This document shows, piece after piece, positions 33,892-42,385 of a stretch of DNA of 53,082 bases; position 1 is the first letter of the stretch; every line of letters starts with the position of its first letter. Below the pieces are notes generated by a model. It was not told the origin of the DNA. It did not search any database and worked only from the letters and a program-made list of their open reading frames with translations. The stretch comes from DAOVQB01 sp023128935. GTDB lineage: Bacteria > Eisenbacteria > RBG-16-71-46 > CAIMUX01 > WJJG01. The stretch is taken from contig DAOVQB010000010.1 of assembly GCA_030628905.1 (NCBI GenBank), positions 1-53,082 on the forward strand, written 5' to 3'. The translations under genes were made by a program, and so were the position numbers.

Positions 33892-34740
33892 CTAGACCTC
33901 CACACCAAAGAGACCCTTGACGGAGAAACCTGCGGCCATCGAGATCACAAAAAACACAATCAGCCAGTGCACTCCCCATCCGAGGAGCTTCAGCTCACGA
34001 TGGGGCCAGTTCCTGACTGTGATCTTGCGCACGCCACTGGACGCCGGCAACGGCGGTTCCGATGGGAATAGTAGGAATGCGCTGGAGAAACAGCGACCTC
34101 TGGAAGCGGCGATCTTGGCGCGGTTCGATCCGCTCTCATGCCCACCACTGGTGACGTGGAAGCTCTTGGTAACCTCTCCAGCGGGAGTCACGAGGGTGAT
34201 TTCGTGAACGCCCGGTGCGGTGGCGCGAATCCTCCAGTCGATCTCGCACAGCTGCGGAATCCGGAGCGGACCGCTCAAGACCTCGATATTTGGTGCGCCT
34301 ACCAGCCGTACTTCACGGCCCCTTGTCCACGAAGGATCATCCACCCGGATGGACAGGACAGCTGTCTCCCCCGGCTGGAAGGGGCGCAGCTCGTAGCGCA
34401 GGCCAAGCATGACCATGATGACAACGACCGGGACGAGGATGAAGATTAGTGGGCGTAGGCTTTGAACGAAATACACACCCGTGTTTCCCAGGACACGCAC
34501 CACGGCCAGCAGCATCTGGGCGAGATCGTTCCGGAAAAGCCAGATTTCGGCAATGTGGGCCTTAAGACGCCCCTTGACCTTTCTGATCACGTCCTGGTTG
34601 GAGGTTTTCCCGAAGATCAGGAGCATGATTACACCCGTGGCAACCGAAATAGCCAGCAGCCCGATAGCCGGGTGCATGCCCCTGAAGGGAGCTAGCATAA
34701 TGTCGAAAACCCCATTGACCAGTGAGGCCATCCCCCACAT
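33892..34740 (-). CDS. Uncharacterised membrane protein
   Basis: 282 aa from ATG 34740 (GAGGAG upstream). Four probable TM segments: FRGMHPAIGLLAISVATGVIMLL, SLRPLIFILVPVVVIMVML, and a C-terminal LLGWGVHWLIVFFVISMAAGF, with a weaker amphipathic helix between the first two (IWLFRNDLAQMLLAVVRVLG). Between TM2 and the last helix is a region of about 130 aa of beta-rich, Ig-like sequence (ETAVLSIRVDD...GVHEITLVTPAGEVTKSFHV), probably periplasmic. I do not recognise the family with certainty. It is coupled to the PHP phosphoesterase (5-nt gap) and follows the alkaline-phosphatase-superfamily genes. Confidence 0.75.
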   Translation of the reverse strand: MWGMASLVNGVFDIMLAPFRGMHPAIGLLAISVATGVIMLLIFGKTSNQDVIRKVKGRLKAHIAEIWLFRNDLAQMLLAVVRVLGNTGVYFVQSLRPLIFILVPVVVIMVMLGLRYELRPFQPGETAVLSIRVDDPSWTRGREVRLVGAPNIEVLSGPLRIPQLCEIDWRIRATAPGVHEITLVTPAGEVTKSFHVTSGGHESGSNRAKIAASRGRCFSSAFLLFPSEPPLPASSGVRKITVRNWPHRELKLLGWGVHWLIVFFVISMAAGFSVKGLFGVEV

Positions 34741-34847
34741 GGGCTGTCTCCTCGTTCCTGGATTACCCCTCGTTCTCACTCCGAAGACGGACCTCTCACC
34801 GTGGCCTTCCGCCTGATGTGATCCCTAGCTTGGCGAGAAGTCCGGGT

Positions 34848-35045
34848 CTAGCCCAGGTAGCCCAGACCCTTGAGCTTTTCCTTGATGTCTTCATCGGACT
34901 GGGCATCCTCGAATTGCGCCAGTTCCTTCTCCAGAGCGTGGATCACGAACTCTTCCACAGATGCATAGCCCGCCAGCTTCGCGACGCGCTCGATGTGCTC
35001 GTAGAGTTCCTTGTTGATCTTGATCTTCTTTGCGCCACCGAACAT
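34848..35045 (-). CDS. Small ribbon-helix-helix-like protein with LGYL tail
   Basis: 65 aa from ATG 35045. MFGGAKKIKINKELYEHIER has the strand-helix pattern of a CopG/Arc-type RHH, followed by AKLAGYASVEEFVIHALEKEL, a second helix as in RHH/CopG regulators. The C-terminus EDIKEKLKGLGYLG closely resembles the C-terminal EETIKKKLGELGYL of the CysC protein nearby. Possibly a regulator or an adaptor; no partner toxin is visible. Lies 188 nt after the second phosphatase gene, separated by a MITE-like repeat. Confidence 0.7.
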   Translation of the reverse strand: MFGGAKKIKINKELYEHIERVAKLAGYASVEEFVIHALEKELAQFEDAQSDEDIKEKLKGLGYLG

Positions 35046-35103
35046 TCCGCCACTCCTCTCATGTCCTGGTCGGAGTCTGTCCGCCTTATTACGAATGCCC
35101 ATG

Positions 35104-35237
35104 TTCGCCGGTCCGAACGCCGAGGACTTCGTTGCGGTTCCTCGGAGTAGTCCCGGCTACGCCTCCGTCGCCGCGCCTCGTCCTCGACGGTGCGGTCCTC
35201 GCCGAAAACGGGAAGTTATTCTTGCGCGAGCCCTTAG
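35104..35237 (-). repeat. MITE-like dispersed repeat, left end missing
   Basis: About 92% identical over 134 bases to 45424-45558. Its outer terminus (CTAAGGGCTCGCGCAAG, minus strand) begins at the TAA stop of the phosphatase gene at 35234-35236. The left inverted terminus present in the 45-kb copy is not recognisable here. Confidence 0.75.
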
Positions 35238-37432
35238 AACAGCGGCCGCCCTTCCATCTCCTCTGGTGGCGTGACCCCAAACAACTTCAAGACCGTTGGC
35301 GCGATGTCGATGAGGGCTGGCTCGGGCTTCTTGACCTGGAAATTCGTGAAGAGGATTCCCGGCAGCTCCCGGTAATCCTGGCAATGATCTCCACTCCAGC
35401 GCCGCGTGTTGTCAGAGAGCCAAGCTTCGCCGAGTTCGCCTACAGCGCTCGCATCCGAAGTCCGGTACCCTCGATGGTAGCCGACCTGGATGTCGGGGCC
35501 CTCCTCAACGTGAAGACCGCTGTAGATCTCCCGGGACAGATAGGCCTTGGAAATCGGGTGTTCTCCTGTCTTGCTATCAATGATCCCCTCCAATTTTGCG
35601 GCCACCTCTTTCAGCAGCGCGTCCTTGGAAGGTCCAGGCGGAACAACCCCGTATTTCTCACGGCCGAGTTGGTTGACATAGAGTCCGTTGATTCCCAATC
35701 CATAGAGCCTTGTGTTGTTCCAATCCACGCCTTGGAGGAAAGACACACTTGAGGGTGCCGTCCCCGCCTTCAGCGACAAGTAGCCATTGTCGTAGAGCCA
35801 GCGGTTGAGGTTGAACGCTCGCTCCCAGCTTGCGAAGCCATGGTCGGAGACGATGAAAAGACAGGTTTCCTCATCGATATATTTATCCATCGTCTGTGCC
35901 AGGAAGTCATCGAAGTACTCGTACAGTTCGGGATAGACGTTCTTGTATGGATCATCAAGCTCTTTCACATATGCAGGGTGGTTTTCCTGACCGGCCATCG
36001 TCCGCCACATTGAGTGCCCGGTTTGATCAATAGAACAGAAATAGAGAAAGAGGAAACCTTCCCTGAAACGTGACAGTTCATACTCCGCCATGCGCGTCTC
36101 TTCATCCAGGATGATGTAAAGCTGCTTCATATAATCGGCATTGTTGAAGATGTCCCTGTCGAGAGCCTTCGAGTCCTGCGGCATTCCCTGGGTGTAGTAA
36201 GGCCCGATCGCCTCGGCCAACTCGGCTGCATATCCGGGCGGTGTGCTGATTGGCAGAGCTGGATGCATAGGGCTGATCTGGATCGGCGTGACATAGAGCC
36301 CGAAGTCCGGTTGGGCGGACTTGAGGTAGAAGCGCACCGTGCCTTTCACATTGACCAGGTCACGCCAGACCCAACGGATGAAGCCTGGTGTGGGCAGGAG
36401 ACTGAAGTTGAGCTCCACCCATGGGCTGAAAACGCCCTCTTCAAGGAAGATCTCCATGCCATCGATGACGATCTTCGCCACTGGCTTCTCTGCATCCACG
36501 TAAACCGTGAAAGGGATGGAGGCCTTGCGTTCTTGATAGGGCACGCGCCGACCGGTCCTCTTCTGTATCCGGTCGTAGTCGATGAAGTCATTCGGAGGAC
36601 CATATAGCCTGGCCTCAACCGTGCCATTGACTACGTCCACCGGGAAGATCTTCCCACCGGATGCGGATTCGTAGTCCTCACCGGGGGCCGTTGTGTAGTA
36701 GGCGTACGTCCCATTGGTTCCCTGAATGTCCGGGGTTCCCATGCCGGAGAGTGTGACCGCGCCCCCGCCGACGGGCGGGAAGTTCACGGGTATCCGATGG
36801 ACTATGGAGTGGACGTCGTGGCTCTCCAGGATCTCCCAAAAAGCGGTGCCCTTGCGCAGGTTCTTGGTCGTGCCCCCAGTGAAGGGGATGACATAGTTGG
36901 AAAAGGGCAAGCGGACCTTGCCGGGGAGCGGGATGCCAAGAAAGGAAGCGTTCCCTTCCGCGGGCAGCACTTCCGACATGGAAGCGAAGGGCAGGTAGGT
37001 CCGGGCATTGCGGTGGAGGAAATCGAATATGGCATGTCCGCCGGCATTCATCCCGGTGATGAAGTTGGCCCAGGCCACCGGGCTCTGGGGGGGCATGCTT
37101 GTGCGCAGTGGATTGAAGTCTCCTTGCTGGCTCAGGCGCTGGAAGCTCGGCAAGCGCCCCTCATTCATCCACTTGGTCATGAGCCTATGGTCGACGCCAT
37201 CAATGCCGAGCACGATGACGCGTTTGATCCTTGCTGAAGTCGTCTGCGCATCCTGCGCAAGGGCGTCGCGGGGAAGGAGCTTCCATGGATGGGCAGCGGT
37301 CAGGAGGATGGTCAGGCCCAGCAAGGCGGATAGCCCAACGAGGGGGCGCAATCCGGGGGGGCACCACCCATGAAGGCGCGTTCCAGAGGATTGCTGTGGT
37401 TTCCAGCCCATCAAATGTTCCTCTTTGCGCAT
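35234..37432 (-). CDS. Alkaline-phosphatase-superfamily protein (type I phosphodiesterase-like)
   Basis: 732 aa. N-terminal TM/signal segment (LVGLSALLGLTILLTAAHP) then a periplasmic AP-superfamily domain: VIVLGIDGVDHRL (first metal Asp), SMPPQSPVAWANFITG (Ser nucleophile region), CSIDQTGHSMWR, CLFIVSDHGFASW and a terminal DIAPTVLKLFGVTPPEEMEGRPLF. These correspond to metal ligands of phosphodiesterase/nucleotide pyrophosphatase proteins; sulfatase-type Cys is absent. ATG 37432 (GAGGAAACC). Second of two paralogues with a 19-nt gap, so one transcript. Substrate unknown; glycan or lipid phospho-transfer is possible. Confidence 0.88.
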   Translation of the reverse strand: MRKEEHLMGWKPQQSSGTRLHGWCPPGLRPLVGLSALLGLTILLTAAHPWKLLPRDALAQDAQTTSARIKRVIVLGIDGVDHRLMTKWMNEGRLPSFQRLSQQGDFNPLRTSMPPQSPVAWANFITGMNAGGHAIFDFLHRNARTYLPFASMSEVLPAEGNASFLGIPLPGKVRLPFSNYVIPFTGGTTKNLRKGTAFWEILESHDVHSIVHRIPVNFPPVGGGAVTLSGMGTPDIQGTNGTYAYYTTAPGEDYESASGGKIFPVDVVNGTVEARLYGPPNDFIDYDRIQKRTGRRVPYQERKASIPFTVYVDAEKPVAKIVIDGMEIFLEEGVFSPWVELNFSLLPTPGFIRWVWRDLVNVKGTVRFYLKSAQPDFGLYVTPIQISPMHPALPISTPPGYAAELAEAIGPYYTQGMPQDSKALDRDIFNNADYMKQLYIILDEETRMAEYELSRFREGFLFLYFCSIDQTGHSMWRTMAGQENHPAYVKELDDPYKNVYPELYEYFDDFLAQTMDKYIDEETCLFIVSDHGFASWERAFNLNRWLYDNGYLSLKAGTAPSSVSFLQGVDWNNTRLYGLGINGLYVNQLGREKYGVVPPGPSKDALLKEVAAKLEGIIDSKTGEHPISKAYLSREIYSGLHVEEGPDIQVGYHRGYRTSDASAVGELGEAWLSDNTRRWSGDHCQDYRELPGILFTNFQVKKPEPALIDIAPTVLKLFGVTPPEEMEGRPLF

Positions 37433-37451
37433 CGCGGTTTCCTCAAAGCGT

Positions 37452-39878
37452 TTAGGTCGCCGGCTTTCCCGATGGCGTCGGTGCGGCCGGCTCAGCCTCC
37501 CCGCGATCCTGCTGCCCTGGGTCTTCCCCTCCGGTGGTTTCGCTACTGGTTCCAGGCGGGTCGGTTGCGAGCATCGCTGGCCTGCCTGACGGGAAATAGG
37601 CGTCGACCAGTGAGGTGCGCTTGGCGCATGCCTCCTTGTCGAACAGCGAGATCCCGGTCATGTATGCGGGCCGTGGCACGCCGAAGAGATCCAGAACAGT
37701 GGGGCCGAAATCTACGAGTCCGGGAAACTCGGTTTTGATCACCCGGTTGCAGAAGAAGATTCCCGGAACCTCGAGCGGGTCAACGCAATGATCCCCGCTC
37801 CAGCTCTTGGTGTTGTCCTCGAACACCTCGTCGTTGGCCATGCCCACGGCCCCGTTCCAGGAGGCCCGGTAGTCCCGGTTGTAGCCGATCACGAGGTCCG
37901 GGCCATTGTGTCGATAGGGGCCGTGATAGATTTCATCTGCGTCATAGACCCGGAGGATGCCTACCTTCCCGGTCTCCGGATCTCGTAGTCCGCTCAGTCC
38001 GGCGATCAATTCTTTCTTGAGCGCAGCGTATTGGCCCTTCCGTTCGACAGTCCCCCGTGATTCGCGTCCCTTGAGATTGATATAGATGCCCGTGAGACCG
38101 AACGTGTAGGCCCTTGTACGGGACCAGTCCACACCGTCGAGGTAGCGGTTGACACTCCCGTTCTTAGCGGCGAGATAGCCATTCTGCATCAGCCAGGAGT
38201 TGAGATTTATGCCGCGCTTGAATGGCACAAACCCATGGTCGGAGATCGCAAAGAAGACTGTCTTGTCATCGACATACTTCATCGTGCGACCTACCACATC
38301 ATCTGCCTTGCGGTATACCTCGAATACCGCGTTTTCGAATCGCTTCGTGTCCTTGTCTCGGTTTGCTGGATGGGGATCCGATATGTAGCGGAAGAACATG
38401 TGTTGGATACGGTCAGTATCGTCAAAGACGATCACGTTCAATCCGCTCCTGTTCTTCTTGAGCGAGTTGAACCACATCTTCTCGCGCTCTTCATGGATCA
38501 GGGCCGTATAATCGAGGAAGGCCTCCTCATCAGTAATCCGCTCGTTGAGCGCCCAGGTGTCCTCGGCCAGCCCGAGCGTGGCGTAGGAACCATTCAGGCG
38601 GGACAAGTACTGTGCAAAGAAGCCCGGGGAGGAAATCGGCATGGCCGGGCTTTCGGGATCGAGATTGATCGGACTCATGTAGAGGTTGAAATGCGGCTCG
38701 AAGTCCATGACACGGAAGCGCACAATGCCACGCACTTTCTGGCCAAAGGCAGACTTGAATTTCAGCCGTATCCACTCGCTGTACTGGCGTTCGCCGATCG
38801 TGTGGGTCTTGCCGTCAACGGTGAACCTTGCCTTTCTGGCTCCGCGATCCACGCAGACCTGTAGGGGAATCTTCATGACCTCGTGGTCACGCGTGAGGGG
38901 ATTGGGTGGGCCAGGAATCTCGGTCTCAATCGTGTCCCCACGGGATTCGACGTGGATGACAGTGCCGCCCTCGAATGCTTCGGCCCGCTCCTTGTCGGTG
39001 GTGAAAAAGGTAAAAGAGCCCTGCGTTCCGCGCAGGTCCGGCACGCACATCGCCGATAGGAGTACTCCATTGGACACCTGTTCGGGCGGGAAGGTGATTG
39101 GGATGCGTAAGACATGGCAGGGCACATAGTGCTCGCCCAGAATCTGCCAGAAGGGTTTGCTCTTGCGCAACAGGCGGACCATCGGCTTGCTGATCGGGAA
39201 CTCGTACCTGCCAACCTTCAGCGTTCTGACTGGCTGCCGGATGTCCGTGGAGGATAGCACCGGGAGGTAGCTCTTCAGGTCTCGGTTCAGGAAATCAAAG
39301 ATATTGTGCCGCGAGGCGTCCACGCCCGTTGCAAATGTGGACCATGCGACCGGCGAGATGGGCGGAACGGAGGAGGCAAGACTCCGGAAGGTGCCCTGTT
39401 CAGCCAGTCTCTTGAAGTTGGGGAGCTGCCCGTCGTCCATCCAGCGCCTTAGAAGTACCGGATCCAGGCCATCGAGGCCCAGGATGATGACTCGCTTCGT
39501 ATCGGTCGATCTGCGGAGATGCCGGATTCGGATCGCGCGCCAGACAGCACGAAAGGGCCAAGTGAGGATCGCGATGAACGCCAAGATGAAAGTCACGAGG
39601 ACCACGGCGAGGGAACCGACCACCGCGAATCCCGCGCCGGGGCCCACATAGGCCTGAGCAGAGCCGGGGAGGAGAGCGGCCAAGGCCACTAGCGCGGCAA
39701 TCCTACCCGCCCCGCGCCAGGGGTAGCCCGTCAGCCAATCTCGACCCATCCGGCTACGATGGGAGGTGTTCGGTTCATCTCGATCCATCTTGCACCAATC
39801 GGCGTTCTTCGTCTCGTGCCGGGATATCCCGCGACACAAGCGGTTCATATGATGGCTTCGATCCTGCCCAGGCTCCAT
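37452..39878 (-). CDS. Alkaline-phosphatase-superfamily membrane protein
   Basis: About 808 aa from ATG 39878 (AGGAG 5 nt before it); later ATGs at 39788 and 39749 are possible. After a polar N-terminus: a hydrophobic segment IAALVALAALLPGSAQA, then YVGPGAGFAVVGSLAVVLVTFILAFIAIL, so at least two TM helices. Periplasmic AP domain: VIILGLDGLDPVLL, SVPPISPVAWSTFATG (Ser region), FDDTDRIQHMFFR, VFFAISDHGFVPF and FGPTVLDLFGV. A Pro/Glu-rich tail of about 60 aa ends the protein. 24 nt after cysC and 19 nt before its paralogue, indicating an operon with sulfate activation. Function on the cell envelope is inferred. Confidence 0.86.
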   Translation of the reverse strand: MEPGQDRSHHMNRLCRGISRHETKNADWCKMDRDEPNTSHRSRMGRDWLTGYPWRGAGRIAALVALAALLPGSAQAYVGPGAGFAVVGSLAVVLVTFILAFIAILTWPFRAVWRAIRIRHLRRSTDTKRVIILGLDGLDPVLLRRWMDDGQLPNFKRLAEQGTFRSLASSVPPISPVAWSTFATGVDASRHNIFDFLNRDLKSYLPVLSSTDIRQPVRTLKVGRYEFPISKPMVRLLRKSKPFWQILGEHYVPCHVLRIPITFPPEQVSNGVLLSAMCVPDLRGTQGSFTFFTTDKERAEAFEGGTVIHVESRGDTIETEIPGPPNPLTRDHEVMKIPLQVCVDRGARKARFTVDGKTHTIGERQYSEWIRLKFKSAFGQKVRGIVRFRVMDFEPHFNLYMSPINLDPESPAMPISSPGFFAQYLSRLNGSYATLGLAEDTWALNERITDEEAFLDYTALIHEEREKMWFNSLKKNRSGLNVIVFDDTDRIQHMFFRYISDPHPANRDKDTKRFENAVFEVYRKADDVVGRTMKYVDDKTVFFAISDHGFVPFKRGINLNSWLMQNGYLAAKNGSVNRYLDGVDWSRTRAYTFGLTGIYINLKGRESRGTVERKGQYAALKKELIAGLSGLRDPETGKVGILRVYDADEIYHGPYRHNGPDLVIGYNRDYRASWNGAVGMANDEVFEDNTKSWSGDHCVDPLEVPGIFFCNRVIKTEFPGLVDFGPTVLDLFGVPRPAYMTGISLFDKEACAKRTSLVDAYFPSGRPAMLATDPPGTSSETTGGEDPGQQDRGEAEPAAPTPSGKPAT

Positions 39879-39901
39879 AATTACTCCTGCCGCCCTGGGG
39901 A

Positions 39902-40510
39902 TCAAAGGTAGCCTAGTTCACCTAGCTTCTTCTTGATCGTCTCTTCCTCGTCTGGAGGGATCTCGGTCGCCTCGGGTCCGGGTGGAATGAAACCCATCAA
40001 CTCAAGGGTGCGCAGGATTCTCGCCAGGCTTTCCTCTTTCGTCTCCGTCATGGAGTTGATCGTGATTTCGGGATGCTCGGGAGGTTCATAGGGATCGTCG
40101 ATTCCCGTGAAGCCCTTGATCTCGCCCGCGCGGGCCTTCTTGTACAAACCCTTGGGGTCGCGCCGTTCGAGTTCTTCAAGTGGGCACTCGCAGTAGATCT
40201 CGACGAAGCGCTTGCCGACAAGCGCGCGATTCTCACCGCGGATCGCCTTGTAAGGTGAGATGGCTGCCGCGATCGCCACAACGCCGTTCCGCGTAAGCAA
40301 ATTGCAGACGAAGCCTATCCGCCGGATGTTGATGTCACGGTCCTCCTTGGAGAAGCCGAGTCCCTTGCTCAGATTGGTGCGGATAACGTCGCCATCGAGC
40401 ACCTCGACGTTGACCTCCCGATTCCTCAGCTTCTTCTCCAGCGCCTGAGCAAGCGTGGATTTGCCGGATCCAGAGAGCCCCGTGAACCAAAGCGTGCAAC
40501 CTTTTCTCAT
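39902..40510 (-). CDS. cysC: Adenylylsulfate kinase with C-terminal extension
   Basis: 202 aa from ATG 40510 (AAGGAG). Walker A LWFTGLSGSGKSTLAQAL, APS-binding DGDVIRTNLSKGLGFSKEDRDINIRR and the lid AIAAAISPYKAIRGENR, then DPKGLYKKARAGEIKGFTGIDDPYE: a full APS kinase producing PAPS. After the usual end (RILRTLELMGFI) there is an extra tail of about 28 aa, acidic then EETIKKKLGELGYL. The same ending occurs in the small RHH-like protein. It follows sat and precedes the phosphatase genes; PAPS may feed sulfation of envelope glycans, though no sulfotransferase is seen. Confidence 0.95.
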   Translation of the reverse strand: MRKGCTLWFTGLSGSGKSTLAQALEKKLRNREVNVEVLDGDVIRTNLSKGLGFSKEDRDINIRRIGFVCNLLTRNGVVAIAAAISPYKAIRGENRALVGKRFVEIYCECPLEELERRDPKGLYKKARAGEIKGFTGIDDPYEPPEHPEITINSMTETKEESLARILRTLELMGFIPPGPEATEIPPDEEETIKKKLGELGYL

Positions 40511-40734
40511 CTTCAACTCCTTGCTCGGCGAGCCTGTGCTGCTCAATCTACTGCGTTCCTGTCGCCTAGTTCCCCTCTGAACGGGATCAATCCCCGTTCA
40601 CGCGTGATCCGTTCCCCATCTATCGGCGATCGGCCTCGGTTCGCTTGCGGACTATTTCGCATCCGCCAGCGATCAGGCCCCGGATGAGCCCCTCGTGGCC
40701 GCACTGCCCAGGTTCCATGCAGTCCCCTGCCAAC

Positions 40735-41889
40735 CTACTTGCTCGCTGCACGCATCAGCACTTCGGCCACCTCCGGACGGGTGAATTCCACGGGAAGGTC
40801 CTCACCGCGGGAGAGCATCTCGCGTACCTTCGTACCGCTCAGGAACACTCTGTCCTCTGAAGGATGGGGACAGGTCTTGATGGTCGCCATGTTGCCGCAC
40901 CTCTTGCAGAAGAAGGAGTGGTCGAAGAACATCGGCGTGATGTCGAGTTCATCGCGATCGAATTCCGCGAAGATGTGGTGGGCATCGTAGGTCCCGTAGT
41001 ACTTGCCAACACCCGCATGGTCCCGCCCCACAATCAAATGGGTACAACCGTAGTTCTTGCGGACTAGGGCATGAAAGATCGCTTCCCGCGGGCCGGCGTA
41101 GCGCATGGCTGCCGGGAAGATGGAGAGGGCCACCCGGTCCTTGGGGTAGTAGTTGTCCAGGAGCGCCTTATAGCAGGCCATACGCACATCGCCCGGGATA
41201 TCATCGGCTTTTGTGGCCCCCATCAGAGGATGGATCAGGAGACCTTGAACGATCTCCAGTGCGCACTTCTGAATGTACTCATGCGCCCGGTGGATCGGAT
41301 TGCGGGTCTGGAAGGCCGTGATGGTTTCCCAGCCCCTGGCCTTGAAGAGCACGCGGGTCTCCTTCGGGTCGAGACGGAAGTCAGTGAAGTCCTCGTGCCC
41401 AGGCTTGTGCACGACCTTGATCGGCCCACCAAGGTAGACTTCACCGGTGCCTTTCAAGTACTGCACGCCCGGGTGAGCATCATCTGTGGTGCGCAGCACC
41501 ATCTCGGCCTCGCGCATCTTGTCCGGCCTGAACTTGTCCTCCACTTCCATGACAGCCAGGAACTGACCGCGCTCATCATAGAGGGCGATCTCGGTTCCCT
41601 CCTGGATGCCGCCGGCCAGCTCCGCCGGCGCATTCAGTGTGATGGGGATCGTCCAGGCAGCCCCGCGCGCCAGGTGCATTCTCTCAACGACGCCCTCATA
41701 GTCCGCTCTGACCATGAAGCCCTCCAGCGGACTCATGGCGCCGACGGAGATCATCTCAAGGTCGGCCGTTTCGCGTGAGTTTAGTGTGATCCGAGGAAGC
41801 CCGGGCGCCTTCGCCTCGAGTGCTTCTGCTTCTTTACCTGAGACGAACCGATCGATCAATCGGCCGCCATGGGGACTGATGAGCCGCAT
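40735..41889 (-). CDS. sat: Sulfate adenylyltransferase (ATP sulfurylase)
   Basis: 384 aa from ATG 41889. PUA-like N-terminal domain (LPRITLNSRETADLEMISVGAMSPLEGFM), then the catalytic domain with FQTRNPIHRAHEYIQK, GATKADDIPGDVR, YAGPREAIFHALVRKNYGCTHLIVGRDHAGVG and FDHSFFCKRCGNMATIKTCPH, a Cys-rich site found in many bacterial Sat. It makes APS from sulfate and ATP for CysC. No APS reductase is in the window, favouring assimilation or sulfation over dissimilation. First gene of the minus-strand array. Confidence 0.96.
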   Translation of the reverse strand: MRLISPHGGRLIDRFVSGKEAEALEAKAPGLPRITLNSRETADLEMISVGAMSPLEGFMVRADYEGVVERMHLARGAAWTIPITLNAPAELAGGIQEGTEIALYDERGQFLAVMEVEDKFRPDKMREAEMVLRTTDDAHPGVQYLKGTGEVYLGGPIKVVHKPGHEDFTDFRLDPKETRVLFKARGWETITAFQTRNPIHRAHEYIQKCALEIVQGLLIHPLMGATKADDIPGDVRMACYKALLDNYYPKDRVALSIFPAAMRYAGPREAIFHALVRKNYGCTHLIVGRDHAGVGKYYGTYDAHHIFAEFDRDELDITPMFFDHSFFCKRCGNMATIKTCPHPSEDRVFLSGTKVREMLSRGEDLPVEFTRPEVAEVLMRAASK

Positions 41890-42385
41890 CTTTCCTCTCG
41901 CCTCCTGTCCTTGCTTTTCCAAACGCCAATTGCTAGCCACAACTTCTCACCGATCCTCTGCTGCGACCGCGTATCTGCAAGCCCTGGCGAGAAATTCGGC
42001 CTAGGTGCCGCTCCAAGATCTATCCAACCCCGGTTGCGGCCCGTCCTATCGCACGGGCGCAGGCACTCGACCCCGCCGCCTGCTGCGGCTCCGCCTGTGC
42101 CGCTCACCTGCCACCCAGTACAAGACGCATGATGATACAACTTTGGATATCCATTCCGAAAGGGGACAATCTGACGGCGCGGTAAGTCCGTCCACAAGCC
42201 CCCCCGGGCGCTGGGGTCCCTCCGGTGGCGTGGTCCCATCCGTCTGATGACCTGAAACCCGGGATCGCGGTTTTTGGTGGGAGCGCGCTAAGGCATCGGC
42301 GCTTGTCACCTTGCTGCCGGGTGATTACTATTTGCCGTGGAGCGATGGATGCTGTTGCCGGTCGTGGAATGCCGTGCCCGCATAG
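41890..42385. other. Divergent sat/rho intergenic region
   Basis: Nearly 500 bases with no recognisable gene; frames are repetitive in Arg/Pro/Gly. GGAGGCGAGAGG near 41895 is the sat ribosome binding site. No riboswitch was recognised. Confidence 0.45.

Noticed and set aside
41941..42385. Riboswitch upstream of sat
   Set aside because: No SAM, cobalamin or other recognisable conserved core could be found on either strand.
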